From Owenia fusiformis (taxonomy: Eukaryota > Annelida > Polychaeta > Sabellida > Oweniidae): a stretch of DNA of 64,000 nucleotides. The position numbers and the translations under genes are program-made. Every line of letters begins with the position of its first letter. Positions within the stretch are counted from its first letter, which is position 1. Shown in pieces: positions 40,301-44,260 of the stretch. The notes beneath the pieces were generated by a model. It saw only the letters and a program-made list of their open reading frames with translations. It was not told where the DNA came from and did no database searches. Where the stretch lies: NCBI GenBank assembly GCA_903813345.2, contig CAIIXF020000001.1, forward strand, positions 22,651,915-22,715,914, written 5' to 3'.

Positions 40301-43245
40301 CTCTCAGTAGACCCTGGAATGCATACATCTACTTTAGGCTTGGATAATACATGTATGTATGTATGTACATACTCATGTTCAGGTTAAATGTACATGAAGT
40401 GTGCAATTATACTATAGTTTTTCATTATTTGTATTTTGTTTATTGAATGAAGGCAATAGTCTGGTTGAATGATAAATTCACTACACAATGAAAACTGTCG
40501 AGTAGAACCTCTGAGTATTGGTCCAAATATTCCACTTAAACAGGTTTTGGTTGATGTAATAGTAAATTCTATCTAAGTATTTTGTGTTAAGCAGAAGATG
40601 TTCATAATATATTGACTAACCTCTACTTTCTTGCTTCCTCTCTCTTGGTGTAGGAGGCTTATCGGACTTGCTTGGTTTAACAGCTTTTCGTGGAGTTTCA
40701 CCATCTTCAATGTCACCATTGACAGCTACAACAGCTGTTTCTAATGAAAGTTCAATTCCAAAATTATTAAACAGGCAATCACCAAACTCATTTAATTACT
40801 CAAAGAATAAGAATCATTTGATTACACACTAAACTATACAAACAGGGCACCAAGAATCAAAGTTGTAATGTGTCTCTCAAAATATATAAGGCGGCTTAGC
40901 CTCATTAGATACAAACAGGGCACCAAGAATCAAGTTGTAATGTGTCTCTCAAAATATATAAGGGAGCTTAGCCTCATTAAATACAAACAGGGCACCAAGA
41001 ATCAAAGTTGTAATGTGTCTCTCAAAATATATAAGGGAGCTTAGCCTCATTAAATACAAACAGGGCACCAAGAATCAAAGTTGTAATGCGTCTCTCAAAA
41101 TATATAAGGGAGCTTAGCCTCATTAGATACAAACAGGGCACCAAGAATCAAAGTTGTAATGTGTCTCTCAAAATATATAAGGGAGCTTAGCCTCATTAGA
41201 TACAAACAGGGCACCAAGAATCAAAGTTGTAATGTGTCTCTCAAAATATATAAGGGAGCTTAGCCTCATTAAATACAAACAGGGCACCAAGAATCAAAGT
41301 TGTAATGTGTCTCTCAAAGTATATACTGGAGCTTAGCCTCAATAGATATAATTTTCACTGCTTCACTGCAGTTTCCTGAGGTGTTTTTAATTCATGCTAG
41401 ATTCATCGAATACACTTAAACAGCATTTTGCCTTTTTCAATTTACCTTCATCCTCTATAACCTCAATGACTCCATCATCATCATTGTCTTCCTCATCTTC
41501 GTGATCGACATCATCCTCATCTTCGTCTTCACCACCTGACAACTTCTGAGCTTCTAGAATTTTCTGTCTACTTCTTTTCTTCGCATCGCGCATTTGTCCC
41601 TTGAAGTTCCCACCATCTGAGGCCAGCTCCTTTGTCAACTGTGGCAGAATAGCAGTATCAAAATTAAAAATGGATTACTTAATGATTAAGTATAGTCATG
41701 TTTCAAAACATATCTAAGTTTTTCACTTGCATTAAAGAAGTAATCATAGGACAAGGGCTTCAATAGAAGCAAACAGTTTTTAGTGATTTGTTGTTTAATT
41801 CTTTATCATTGTATCCTTTTCACCTGTTTTTGTTTGTCCTTTCTCCGCATAGTTAAGTTCTGCATCAAGGTCTCCGCTTCTCGGACCTCATCAAGCATCT
41901 AAAAAATCATAAGGAATGAAAATTGCTGTTTGTCATTCATACAAATTATACATCTATATGGTCTTATTAGTTCTAAGTGCTTTCTTTTCACATCTAGACA
42001 TTAAGATTTCATGTAATAAACAATTAGATTATCCCCCAAACATTCCTACAGCAGGCATCAACATGCAAAATGTCACCAACTACCATTTGTTACACACAAA
42101 AAACACCATCCACTGAACACCAACCACCAATATCATCCACAAAAAAGCTGGAGAACATAACAACCTATGGTTGTGACATAATAACAGCAAATAACATGTA
42201 AATTTTTGAAAATTCTATGAGAATATTAGATTTGTGTTAAGTCCAATGATGCAGATTACATACCTCAGCATTCTGCTCTTGGCCAGTCATTGTTGTCATT
42301 TCCATCGCATCTTCTTCCATTGCAGCTGCCTACAAGCATGGTAATATGTCACATAGAAAAAATGTTATATAGGCCTCTTATATTAGGGAGCATATCAAAA
42401 GATCGATATTGGAAAAATAACTGTATTTACACAGTTAGGGAGGAGGGGGTCATTGGCCTAAAAAGTTAGCTTTCCGACATTGTTCCCGGGAATTCAATTA
42501 GTGATGCTAATTTCGTCCAGTACACTTCCGGTACGAAAAATTAAAGAAAAATGTAATCAAAACGGGAACATTTTTCTTTTTCATCGAGAGAGATTCCATC
42601 ACTTTCAAGATGGCGGTTGGATTTTAAAGGGGATTCCCCGTTTGACTGGCTTGGAAGTGGCCCGGAAGTACCAATAAATGGAGGAATTTGATGGTTGAAA
42701 TAAGTTAAATATTACACGGAAATATTGAGATCAAAAGCAAAAATATCTTCATTCTGTCGATAAACCCAGACAATTGTGGATTCAACTACACGAAAAAGAT
42801 GATAAAATACCAAGGAATCTATTGAAGTAGGTATCTAAGTGTAAGAAGCGTAGAAAATTCTCCCATGTTGTAATCGTACAGGCAAAAGATTGAGACGCTC
42901 TCAAGACTATAGTCATGGCACCGGATAAAAGATAAATACCTCTTACTATGGCATATCCAATTTCTCAAACCAACAATAACTAATTGTTTATATCTAATAA
43001 TATCGACAAATTCAGAGTCCAAAGGGGCTAATATAATCAATGAGCCAAAGATATATTTGTTCATCAGGTAGTTACAACTAAGTTTTAGAATCATGTGAAA
43101 AGTGAATAACGTGAGTTCTTACCCATGTATCATTCTTTGAGCGGCTGCTTCTCGGTGTGCGTTCATTATCACTTTGATCATGGTTAACTAAACTTTCTTT
43201 CAAGTCCCTACGCCGTTGTCGAATTTTCTCTGATAATGTTGCCAT
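1..43245 (-). CDS. CC2D2A: CC2D2A gene, 40 coding exons, C-terminus cut by window edge
   Basis: Coiled-coil and C2 domain protein 2A is a scaffold of the MKS/B9 complex at the ciliary transition zone and is needed for cilium assembly and membrane gating. In animals it works with MKS1, B9D1, B9D2 and TMEM proteins (family knowledge). I joined 40 minus-strand exons. Every junction is GT-AG and every phase agrees, giving 1721 codons plus one base; human CC2D2A is about 1620 residues, so this one is slightly longer. The start is ATG at 43245-43243, opening with [12 protein letters not shown]. Conserved blocks recognised across the length include [46 protein letters not shown] and [15 protein letters not shown]. 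The final C-terminal stretch lies left of position 1. Introns hold two plus-strand genes and most of the repeats listed here. Exon coordinates are in the five group entries. No clear RFX X-box was seen upstream of the start. Confidence 0.96.
1397..1530 (+). repeat. TGTCACCACC-family MITE, copy 1
   Basis: Best-preserved member of a short element family with nine copies in this window. It opens with ATGTCACCAYC and closes with GGTGGTGACAT, so it has terminal inverted repeats of about 11 bp. Inside it shares the words CATTTGTTACAGATGCC, CCACCAAACACC and GGAGACTATAACAATATG with the other copies. The right end can also fold on itself (TGTCACCAC next to GTGGTGACA). There is no coding capacity. It lies in an intron of CC2D2A. 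Confidence 0.8.
3540..4065. repeat. Nested foldback sequence
   Basis: An outer pair (TTGCAATTTTGTTCTAACTG near 3554 and its near reverse complement near 4036) encloses a tighter palindrome at about 3702-3802. In the inner palindrome TCTCCATATAAATA and GGTTCAATTTTGTTC are mirrored by GAACAAAATTGAACC and TATTTATATGGAGA. All four arms share the word CAATTTTGTTC, so it looks like one inverted-repeat element nested in a related one. Located in an intron of CC2D2A. Confidence 0.6.
4473..4773. mobile_element. piggyBac-like MITE with TTAA ends
   Basis: A 301-bp element starting TTAACCTCTTGAATCCCAG and ending CTGGGTATTCAAGAGGTTAA, that is, terminal inverted repeats of about 15 bp bounded by TTAA on both sides. 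TTAA target duplication is the hallmark of the piggyBac superfamily. The interior repeats GTGACGGA and CTCTGGG words near the right end. No transposase is present, so it would be non-autonomous. Located in the intron between exons 32 and 33 of CC2D2A. Confidence 0.75.
4774..6938. other. Intron sequence, no gene seen
   Basis: AT-rich intron sequence of CC2D2A on both strands. The only structure noticed is a perfect-looking hairpin at about 6116-6153 (CATACATCTTCATC mirrored by GATGAAGATGTATG) and a 10-G run near 5590. At about 6290 there is a solo end (CCTCAGTCACATTTG) of the element family seen complete at 60649-60790. Confidence 0.6.
6939..15660 (-). CDS. CC2D2A: CC2D2A exons 27-32, central region and C2 domain
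   Basis: Exons: 15451-15660, 14755-14939, 13713-13880, 12958-13137, 7376-7472 and 6939-7037 (residues about 1021-1333). The first two exons encode the conserved helix-rich segment ([18 protein letters not shown] and [15 protein letters not shown]). The C2 domain begins near residue 1185 with [16 protein letters not shown]-like strand content (the visible residues are [14 protein letters not shown]), continues through [11 protein letters not shown] and [12 protein letters not shown], and then [18 protein letters not shown] and [16 protein letters not shown]. Exon 28 ends GTAGG followed by GTGAGT, and a 31-bp minisatellite starts at that donor. The 5.5-kb intron after exon 30 contains the lectin gene on the other strand. 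Confidence 0.94.
7158..7286 (+). repeat. TGTCACCACC-family MITE, copy 2
   Basis: Left end ATGTCACCACC intact, right end decayed (GGTGACAAAAAAG, then TGACATA). It ends about 90 bp before exon 31 of CC2D2A. Confidence 0.7.
7582..7700 (+). repeat. TGTCACCACC-family MITE, copy 3
   Basis: Starts ATGCCACCACC and ends GAAGTGACATA. It lies about 110 bp on the other side of exon 31 from copy 2, so the exon is bracketed by two copies of the same element in the same orientation. Confidence 0.7.
7754..8740. repeat. 47-bp minisatellite, 21 copies
   Basis: Exactly 21 periods of 47 bp. The unit starts CATACAGGCTTAAGTGTATG and continues through AATCAAACAGCCAATATGTC. The first 20 bases are themselves an inverted repeat (CATAC..GTATG) able to form a hairpin. 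Variation is limited to a few positions (AAGTG/AATTG, AATCAAAC/AATCACAC) and the variants are clustered, as expected from recent block duplication. It lies inside a CC2D2A intron and runs directly into the 248-bp MITE at 8736. Confidence 0.95.
8736..8983 (+). mobile_element. 248-bp MITE, copy A, with 9-bp target duplication
   Basis: Starts CATCCTCCTAAGCAGG and ends GATCGGAGGATG, so the termini CATCCTCC/GGAGGATG are inverted. It is flanked on both sides by CCAATATGT (8727-8735 and 8984-8992), an exact 9-bp duplication that comes from the last unit of the 47-bp array. A 9-bp duplication fits the Mutator-like superfamily. No coding capacity. Confidence 0.85.
9279..10130. repeat. Dispersed invertebrate repeat upstream of the lectin gene
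   Basis: Non-coding repetitive block. It opens with GGCTCACACAGTGGGCC, has a (CGTC)n run at 9318-9333, and closes with ACTGTGTGAGCACAGG, giving weak terminal inversion (CTCACACAGT/ACTGTGTGAG). Internal pieces such as CAAGGTCAAAGGTCATCA recur at 23280-23480 and 50930-51010. It ends about 150 bp before the lectin start codon and may supply part of that gene's promoter (inference). Confidence 0.6.
10282..10932 (+). CDS. Secreted collectin-like lectin: coil, short collagen stretch, CTLD; intronless
   Basis: A 216-residue predicted secreted lectin. Residues 1-23 are a signal peptide (hydrophobic [13 protein letters not shown]). Residues 26-45 form a short charged coil, and 49-53 is a Cys cluster (CECSC) that could link chains. 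Residues 55-69 are five Gly-X-Y triplets, much shorter than in vertebrate collectins. Residues 76-214 are one C-type lectin-like domain with seven cysteines (76, 89, 107, 149, 187, 203, 211). The sugar/calcium motif positions read QPQ (179-181) and WHD (198-200), instead of the usual EPN or QPD and WND, so calcium-dependent sugar binding may be altered. Such lectins bind microbial surface glycans (family knowledge). One exon, antisense in an intron of CC2D2A. An AATAAA at 10917-10922 lies inside the last codons. The intronless state could mean retroposition. Confidence 0.88.
   Translation: MGIPMLCLLMIIAIVHLGHNAEAGKCPNLEKRLKDAQTELERLRNTGQCECSCMGQPGAPGPAGPPGPPLNQPKDCPKGFTKNEVLKSCHKFITNTKLMWTDALAFCQSLQANLVAIETHVEQLYLADKLTNGDLPTETWYWTGGNELCGTWEWAGGLSWTPKSITGYLNWDTTYELPQPQANDERCLGLHSEFTYKWHDLTCKSEEYFICEINLS
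11361..11578. repeat. Palindromic MITE-like element
   Basis: TACAGGGTACGGTTAAGTTG at the left is mirrored by CAACTTCGCTGTAGCCTGTA at the right, with CAAATGGAG mirrored by CTCCATTTG just inside. Terminal inverted repeats of about 30 bp; no coding capacity. It follows the lectin gene by about 430 bp. Confidence 0.6.
11843..12562. mobile_element. 720-bp foldback element with long inverted arms
   Basis: The outer arm AAAGGCCCATGTGCAGTATA is mirrored by TACTGCACGTGGACCTTT. The inversion continues for about 160 bp through ATATCTTTCACCATGAG / CTCATGGTGAAAGATAT. A second inner pair AAAAGAGGATCTT / AAGATCCTCTTTT flanks the centre. No coding capacity, so it would be a non-autonomous foldback transposon. 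It lies in an intron of CC2D2A between the lectin gene and exon 30. Confidence 0.75.
13176..13293 (+). repeat. TGTCACCACC-family MITE, copy 4
   Basis: Left end reads ATGTCAACACCTGCC; the right end is degraded (CACTTCTGGTGTATC). It starts about 40 bp from the acceptor of CC2D2A exon 30. Confidence 0.65.
13928..14175 (+). mobile_element. 248-bp MITE, copy B, with 9-bp target duplication
   Basis: Same length, orientation and ends as copy A at 8736-8983 and roughly 85-90% similar by eye. The flanks are GCATAAACT (13919-13927) and GCACAAACT (14176-14184), a 9-bp duplication with one mismatch. It lies about 50 bp upstream of the acceptor of CC2D2A exon 29. Confidence 0.85.
14431..14760. repeat. 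31-bp minisatellite carrying the exon-28 5' splice site
   Basis: About ten imperfect units of 31 bp. On the minus (gene) strand the unit reads AATGTAGGGTGAGTRTATAG and then AGGNNGTCTCT. The unit next to exon 28 (14755) overlaps the real junction GTAGG|GTGAGT, so most units carry a matching decoy donor. Several units have been shortened. Confidence 0.85.
15883..16934 (-). mobile_element. Decayed mariner-like transposon with long inverted ends
   Basis: Bounded by TA on both sides (15881-15882 and 16935-16936). The ends GAGGGGTGATCAATAAGTAA and TTACTTATTGATCACCCCTC are inverted, and the inversion continues for roughly 200 bp (GACCGACATAACGTCAC mirrored by GTGACGTAAATGTCGGTC), far longer than the usual 30-bp mariner terminus. 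On the minus strand at 16372-16575 there is a transposase fragment with [15 protein letters not shown] and [13 protein letters not shown], the second and third catalytic-Asp regions of mariner (DNAPxH and SPDLxPxDF). Only this fragment of the enzyme is open, and the usual His after DNAPA is Gln, so it is a fossil. It lies in a CC2D2A intron. Confidence 0.88.
17044..17156 (+). repeat. TGTCACCACC-family MITE, copy 5
   Basis: Shortened member: ATGTCACCAGAAATGTTACAG at the left, GTGGTTGTGACATA at the right. It ends 31 bp from the donor of CC2D2A exon 26. Confidence 0.7.
17187..26109 (-). CDS. CC2D2A: CC2D2A exons 20-26, N-terminal C2-like domain region
   Basis: Exons: 25977-26109, 25360-25426, 25018-25110, 24283-24367, 19066-19219, 18452-18599 and 17187-17325 (residues about 748-1020). 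The stretch [17 protein letters not shown] through [19 protein letters not shown] and [11 protein letters not shown] has the alternating beta-strand look of the CC2D2A N-terminal C2 domain. It is followed by the conserved [20 protein letters not shown]. Exon 25 is notable: its only phase-compatible donor is the perfect GTAAGT at 18451-18446, which makes the exon end read [14 protein letters not shown] across the junction. The last part of this exon and its donor are repeated in tandem downstream (17.6-18.45 kb). The GPCR gene lies in the intron between exons 23 and 24. Confidence 0.9.
17640..18558. repeat. 122-bp minisatellite built from the end of CC2D2A exon 25 and its donor
   Basis: Seven good copies of 122 bp plus a decayed one at the left. 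On the minus strand each unit holds about 107 bp matching the last part of exon 25 (from ATCCAGAGCTACAACACTAC to ATATATACAA) followed by GTAAGTAAT. The right-most copy is the real exon end (donor at 18451). The six or more copies to the left lie in the intron and each keeps a perfect GTAAGT donor. Using any downstream donor would read AAG TAA, an immediate stop. Open frames on the plus strand here are by-products of the repeat. Confidence 0.92.
18864..18943 (+). repeat. TGTCACCACC-family MITE, copy 6 (internally deleted)
   Basis: ATATCACCACCTGCCATTTG at the left, then a deletion of the central part, then ATGTCACCACTTCTGG and a weak right end GGGACATA. Confidence 0.65.
19220..20803. other. Intron sequence upstream of the nested GPCR, no gene seen
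   Basis: AT-rich sequence with no recognisable exon or repeat structure. The last part must contain the promoter of the plus-strand receptor gene. No convincing TATA box at a plausible distance from the start codon could be singled out. Confidence 0.5.
20804..21901 (+). CDS. Rhodopsin-class peptide GPCR (FMRFamide-receptor-like), intronless
   Basis: A 365-residue seven-transmembrane receptor. Residues 1-55 are an extracellular tail with several N-glycosylation sequons (NST at 2, NTS at 8, NTT at 19, NDT at 28). TM1 is 56-82 with the GN pair at 74-75. TM2 (90-116) has LAAVD. TM3 ends in the G-protein motif DRY (163-165) followed by [11 protein letters not shown]4 is about 184-203, TM5 about 246-262, TM6 283-309. 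TM7 (325-352) has NSAINFLVY in place of NPxxY. The [17 protein letters not shown]-type TM3 and the TM7 form resemble invertebrate FMRFamide/myosuppressin-like receptors, so the ligand is probably a neuropeptide (inference). No Cys stands at the top of TM3, so the usual disulfide to Cys216 may be missing. TM6 has no CWxP. AATAAA at 21910-21915 follows the stop closely. Antisense in a CC2D2A intron. Confidence 0.88.
   Translation: MNSTTNGNTSSVLTDVLTNTTDLDPLLNDTEHDGNIDIYCRYGYILKEYLDGYSNFITILYIISCIMTLLGMAGNILSIVVMSKYAKKTSRIILLQTLAAVDSIVLISMNVVVTLSGFSQFSDSVPVHAKWPHDFLNVVPYIFVLGPISVTLSEWMIVLVTVDRYIHICKPLLAKSLMTLKKAKVFIIITVVCAVIYNIPVWIDGSYPPKVAETYCGLYAYLRSRFQDVKLFNIIYYCIGNAVFRYTGPWVTVLVLNIKMIKAFRKNQDTANSNKQQKEDKKFTIQLIVIIFYFVFVSILFNVGIIIHTIYLYTEFNITKWKEVKRFVLATANVFLASNSAINFLVYFLIGKTFRNKLVQTLKCC
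22134..22216 (+). tRNA. tRNA-like Pol III unit (tRNA-derived element or pseudogene)
   Basis: TGTAGCTCAGTGG (A box, 22140-22152) and GGTTCAATTCC (B box, near 22186-22196) are intact. A T5 run at 22212-22216 would terminate Pol III. D, anticodon and T arms can be drawn; the anticodon stem CTTGC/GCGAG holds loop CCGGAAA, giving anticodon GGA, but with C instead of U at position 33. The acceptor stem does not pair and there is no long variable arm as tRNA-Ser would need. It is therefore not a functional tRNA; a tRNA-derived SINE head or decayed tRNA copy fits better. Confidence 0.6.
23160..23560. repeat. Dispersed repeat with GACCTTGA words
   Basis: Contains repeated stretches such as CTTCTGAGAACTTGTAGATG, GACCTTCAATATG and GACCTCTGACCTTGAAAAG. 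Similar pieces occur at 9880-9990 and, in the other orientation, at 50870-51010, so this is a dispersed family. No coding capacity. The remaining sequence from 22217 to 24282 shows no gene. Confidence 0.55.
23632..23712 (+). repeat. TGTCACCACC-family MITE, copy 7 (truncated)
   Basis: Only the inner and right part: CTGTTACAGATGCAGACCACC to GGAGACAATATGTCACCAC. The left end is missing. Confidence 0.6.
24836..24950 (+). repeat. Dispersed repeat, copy 1
   Basis: The segment ending TTCGCTTGATACTGACCAG has a second copy at 63285-63385 (TTCGCTTGATACTTACCAG), with CCATCTTAGATGC / CCATCTTAAATGC upstream. Same orientation, similar over about 100 bp. Identity of the family unknown. Confidence 0.6.
25560..25965. 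repeat. Degenerate ~21-bp minisatellite beside CC2D2A exon 20
   Basis: Many imperfect units around ACACACTGGTGAAAATTAAAC. The array ends about 15-30 bp from the donor of exon 20 at 25977. The unit does not clearly include the splice site, unlike the arrays at 14.4, 17.7 and 32.2 kb. Confidence 0.7.
26407..35631 (-). CDS. CC2D2A: CC2D2A exons 11-19, conserved linker and coiled-coil
   Basis: Exons: 35592-35631, 35163-35303, 34639-34778, 34041-34163, 33268-33477, 32437-32564, 31908-32048, 31026-31182 and 26407-26490 (residues about 360-747). The block around [16 protein letters not shown] (exon 13) and the following [19 protein letters not shown] (exon 14) are typical of CC2D2A. From about residue 575 to 745 the chain is Glu/Lys/Gln-rich with heptad-like spacing ([17 protein letters not shown]), matching the expected coiled coil. 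Exon 16 ends AAATAAG followed by GTAGGC, and a 16-bp minisatellite starts at that donor. The intron between exons 18 and 19 (26491-31025) is enlarged by a 1.9-kb transposon. Confidence 0.92.
26545..26810. repeat. Dispersed repeat related to 42360-42560
   Basis: Begins with CCCAGTCACATTTGCT and contains GGGAGAGGGGGTCATTAGTC and TTCCTAGGAATTTTAGTAG. The sequence at 42360-42560 has the matching GGAGGAGGGGGTCATTGGCC and TTCCCGGGAATTCAATTAG. Two diverged copies of one element. Confidence 0.6.
26811..28362. other. Intron sequence, no gene seen
   Basis: AT-rich intron of CC2D2A. At 26900 the sequence ACAGGGTGTGCCAAAAAATT looks like one end of a mariner/Tc1-type element, but I found no matching other end and no transposase. 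Confidence 0.5.
28372..30263. mobile_element. 1.9-kb Mutator-like element with perfect 9-bp target duplication
   Basis: Flanked by ATTTTAAAA on both sides (28363-28371 and 30264-30272). The ends GGTTATAATGAAAACACGCG and CGCGTGTTTTCATTATAACC are perfect inverted repeats and continue into a GC-rich stretch made of GCGCTAACGCGC-type words (28385-28425 and 30205-30250), in sharp contrast to the AT-rich surroundings. A 9-bp duplication fits the Mutator-like (MULE) superfamily. There is no long open frame, so it is non-autonomous or dead. It contains a 21-G run (28868-28888) and a nested element at 29113-29271. It accounts for much of the 4.5-kb intron between CC2D2A exons 18 and 19. Confidence 0.88.
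29113..29271. repeat. GCCCGTAGCCAG-family element nested in the MULE-like element
   Basis: Starts GCCCGTAGCCAG and ends CTGGCTACGGGC, inverted ends of 12 bp. The interior has CATGATTTTGAAAG and GGTGAAAAACTGCATG, matched at 38880-39034 in reverse orientation. Confidence 0.75.
32158..32450. repeat. 16-bp minisatellite carrying the exon-16 5' splice site
   Basis: About 17 units of 16 bp. On the minus strand the unit reads CTGAAATAAGGTAGGG. The unit touching exon 16 contains the real junction AAATAAG|GTAGGC (donor at 32436-32435). Most units keep AAGGTAGG or AAGGTTGG and are therefore candidate donors; some have mutated to ATGGTAGG. Confidence 0.88.
34843..34966 (+). repeat. TGTCACCACC-family MITE, copy 8
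   Basis: TTGTCACTACCTGCCATTTG at the left and TTGAGGTGGTGACATA at the right; complete length. It lies between CC2D2A exons 12 and 13. Confidence 0.7.
36001..36439. mobile_element. Short element with iteron-rich ends (CGCGGAATT / TTGCAGAATT)
   Basis: Starts CACTGCCCCCAGGATTCCG and ends CTGGGGGGAGTG, giving inverted ends of about 12 bp. The interior repeats GCGGAATT and GCAGAATT words about nine times (for example near 36056, 36092, 36340, 36375 and 36400). No coding capacity and no clear target duplication. It lies in a CC2D2A intron. Confidence 0.6.
36516..43245 (-). CDS. CC2D2A: CC2D2A exons 1-10, acidic/charged N-terminal region
   Basis: Exons in transcript order: 43123-43245, 42264-42329, 41824-41898, 41446-41638, 40621-40740, 40225-40313, 39682-39786, 38640-38735, 37748-37774 and 36516-36698 (residues 1-359). 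The region is hydrophilic and low in conserved domains. Residues about 120-152 are a run of Asp/Glu, and residues about 320-352 are again Glu/Lys-rich. The 37748-37774 exon is a 27-nt micro-exon (VKDSTLVVK) flanked by consensus AG and GTAGGA. It keeps the frame, so skipping it would also give a full protein; it is the least certain exon of the set. The start context is gaaATGGCA. Between exons lie the 73-bp array (40837-41349), the 32-bp array (39790-40080) and the purine-rich array (37165-37715). Confidence 0.88.
37165..37715. repeat. Purine-rich compound minisatellite
   Basis: About 550 bp in which the plus strand is nearly all purine (units around GGGGGTGGAGTAGGAGCAGA with GGGAGAGGGACTAGAAG variants). 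It begins about 30 bp downstream of the donor of the CC2D2A micro-exon. The strand asymmetry makes triplex or R-loop formation plausible. A 245-codon open frame on the minus strand is only a read of the repeat (Pro/Ser/Leu). Confidence 0.9.
38080..38380. repeat. Palindromic element rich in CAATACAG words
   Basis: GAAGTGCAATACAGGATA near 38090 is mirrored by TATCCTGTATTGCACTTC near 38175. A second inverted pair (TGTATTGCTACTGAGA / TCTCAGTAGCAATACA) spans 38240-38320. CAATACAG or its complement CTGTATTG occurs eight or more times. The same word heads each unit of the 28-bp array at 52382-52880. Confidence 0.65.
38880..39034 (-). repeat. GCCCGTAGCCAG-family element, second copy
   Basis: Reverse-oriented relative of 29113-29271: interior TCAAAATCATGCAG and TTTTTCACCATTCTGAG, right end GCTGGCTACGGCC. 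A 10-G run follows the left end. Confidence 0.6.
39790..40080. repeat. 32-bp minisatellite overlapping the acceptor of CC2D2A exon 7
   Basis: About nine units; on the plus strand ACATGGTACAATAACCAGCA and then TTATTGTATCTT. The last, diverged unit runs into the real acceptor of exon 7 (39786): on the minus strand the acceptor reads TTGTAACATGTAG, while the unit reads TTGTACCATGTAAG. The array therefore sits directly on a 3' splice site. Confidence 0.82.
40837..41349. repeat. 73-bp minisatellite, 7 copies
   Basis: Seven units of 73 bp, each with TACAAACAGGGCACCAAGAA and GTGTCTCTCAAAATATATAA. Copies differ by single bases. It lies in the intron between CC2D2A exons 4 and 5, about 100 bp from the exon 4 donor; no splice site is visible in the unit. 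Confidence 0.92.
42070..42180 (+). repeat. TGTCACCACC-family MITE, copy 9
   Basis: ATGTCACCAACTACCATTTG at the left, CTATGGTTGTGACATA at the right. It lies between CC2D2A exons 2 and 3, antisense to the gene like the other eight. Confidence 0.7.
42360..42900 (+). repeat. Dispersed element in CC2D2A intron 1, intact copy
   Basis: The part from about 42660 to 42870 (GGAGGAATTTGATGGTTG, AAATAAGTTAAATATTACAC) is matched in reverse complement at 44060-44255, and the part before it (GGGGATTCCCCG..GGCCCGGAAGTACC) at 46301-46390. So a second, inverted copy upstream of CC2D2A is split by the element at 44261-46300. Confidence 0.7.
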
Positions 43246-44260
43246 TTCAGGGTAAGCAATCTATTACATAGCTGACATTAATGATTTTTAATTCAGGTGA
43301 TTTGGGTTATCACTTATTTTTGTGTATAAAAAGTAAATTGAATGGGCGATAATATGTTTGTTTACATTGATCACCGCCATTTCACGCACATGTAAGAACA
43401 AATTTTGTAGATTTATATGTCCCAGATTGTGAAGGAGTACTTCCGATTGAAGGTAGACATAATAACTCCAGCTCTTTATTTACTAAAAGTGTTACTTTCA
43501 CCATTTTTGCACCAAAATTTGGGTATTTTTAAAAAAATGGCGCTGGAATTTTAGTCTTCCCACAATGCATCATTTTCAGGAGCATTACTTGTTTTCATTT
43601 TTTCAAACCATTACTAACCGTTTTATATATTTTTATTCTTATTCATGCAAGTTATACAGAACACCATAGCATTGTGGTATAATAATCATAATGAATAGAC
43701 TAGCAGTTATTTGAAATAAAGCCTAATTTGAAAGTCAAGAAAATAATGCTCCCAGCATCCAAAAAGGATGGCACTTTTCATCAGGTAAATTTTGACTTCT
43801 TTTTATCTGATATCTGTGTAGACATGATATTTTACTTTAATTATGGTATTGTTTTTGATAAATCGATTCATTGCTAAAATTATTGGCTGTGACGGAGCAC
43901 TTGATTTTGCATGTTTGCACTCCTTCAAACAGGAAGTTCAAGTCCCTGATATTTTTTTCAATATTTTTTGATGCTAGGCCTAGATCTAGTGCATCTTATC
44001 GAGGACCACTTTAGATTGTGGTCGTACGCGCGAATCATTGGTCAGTCAATGTTTTTACAAAGTTGGAGAAAATACTACGCATTGCACACCTAAATGACCT
44101 ACCTCGATACATTCCTTAGTATTTTAGAATTCTTTTTATGTAGTTGAATCGTCAATTGTATGGGTTAATCGGCAGAACGAAGAGGTTTTCGTTTTTGATA
44201 GCAATATTTGCGTGTAATATTTAACTTATTTCAACTGTCAAATTCCTCCATTCAGTTCCC
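43246..44260. promoter_or_regulatory. 5' flank of CC2D2A (inferred promoter region)
   Basis: The sequence immediately upstream of the CC2D2A start codon on the minus strand. No TATA box or X-box stands out. From about 44060 to 44255 it is the left half of the split inverted repeat copy. A short plus-strand open stretch at 43746-43784 ends in a GTAAAT donor-like site (see findings). Confidence 0.4.
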
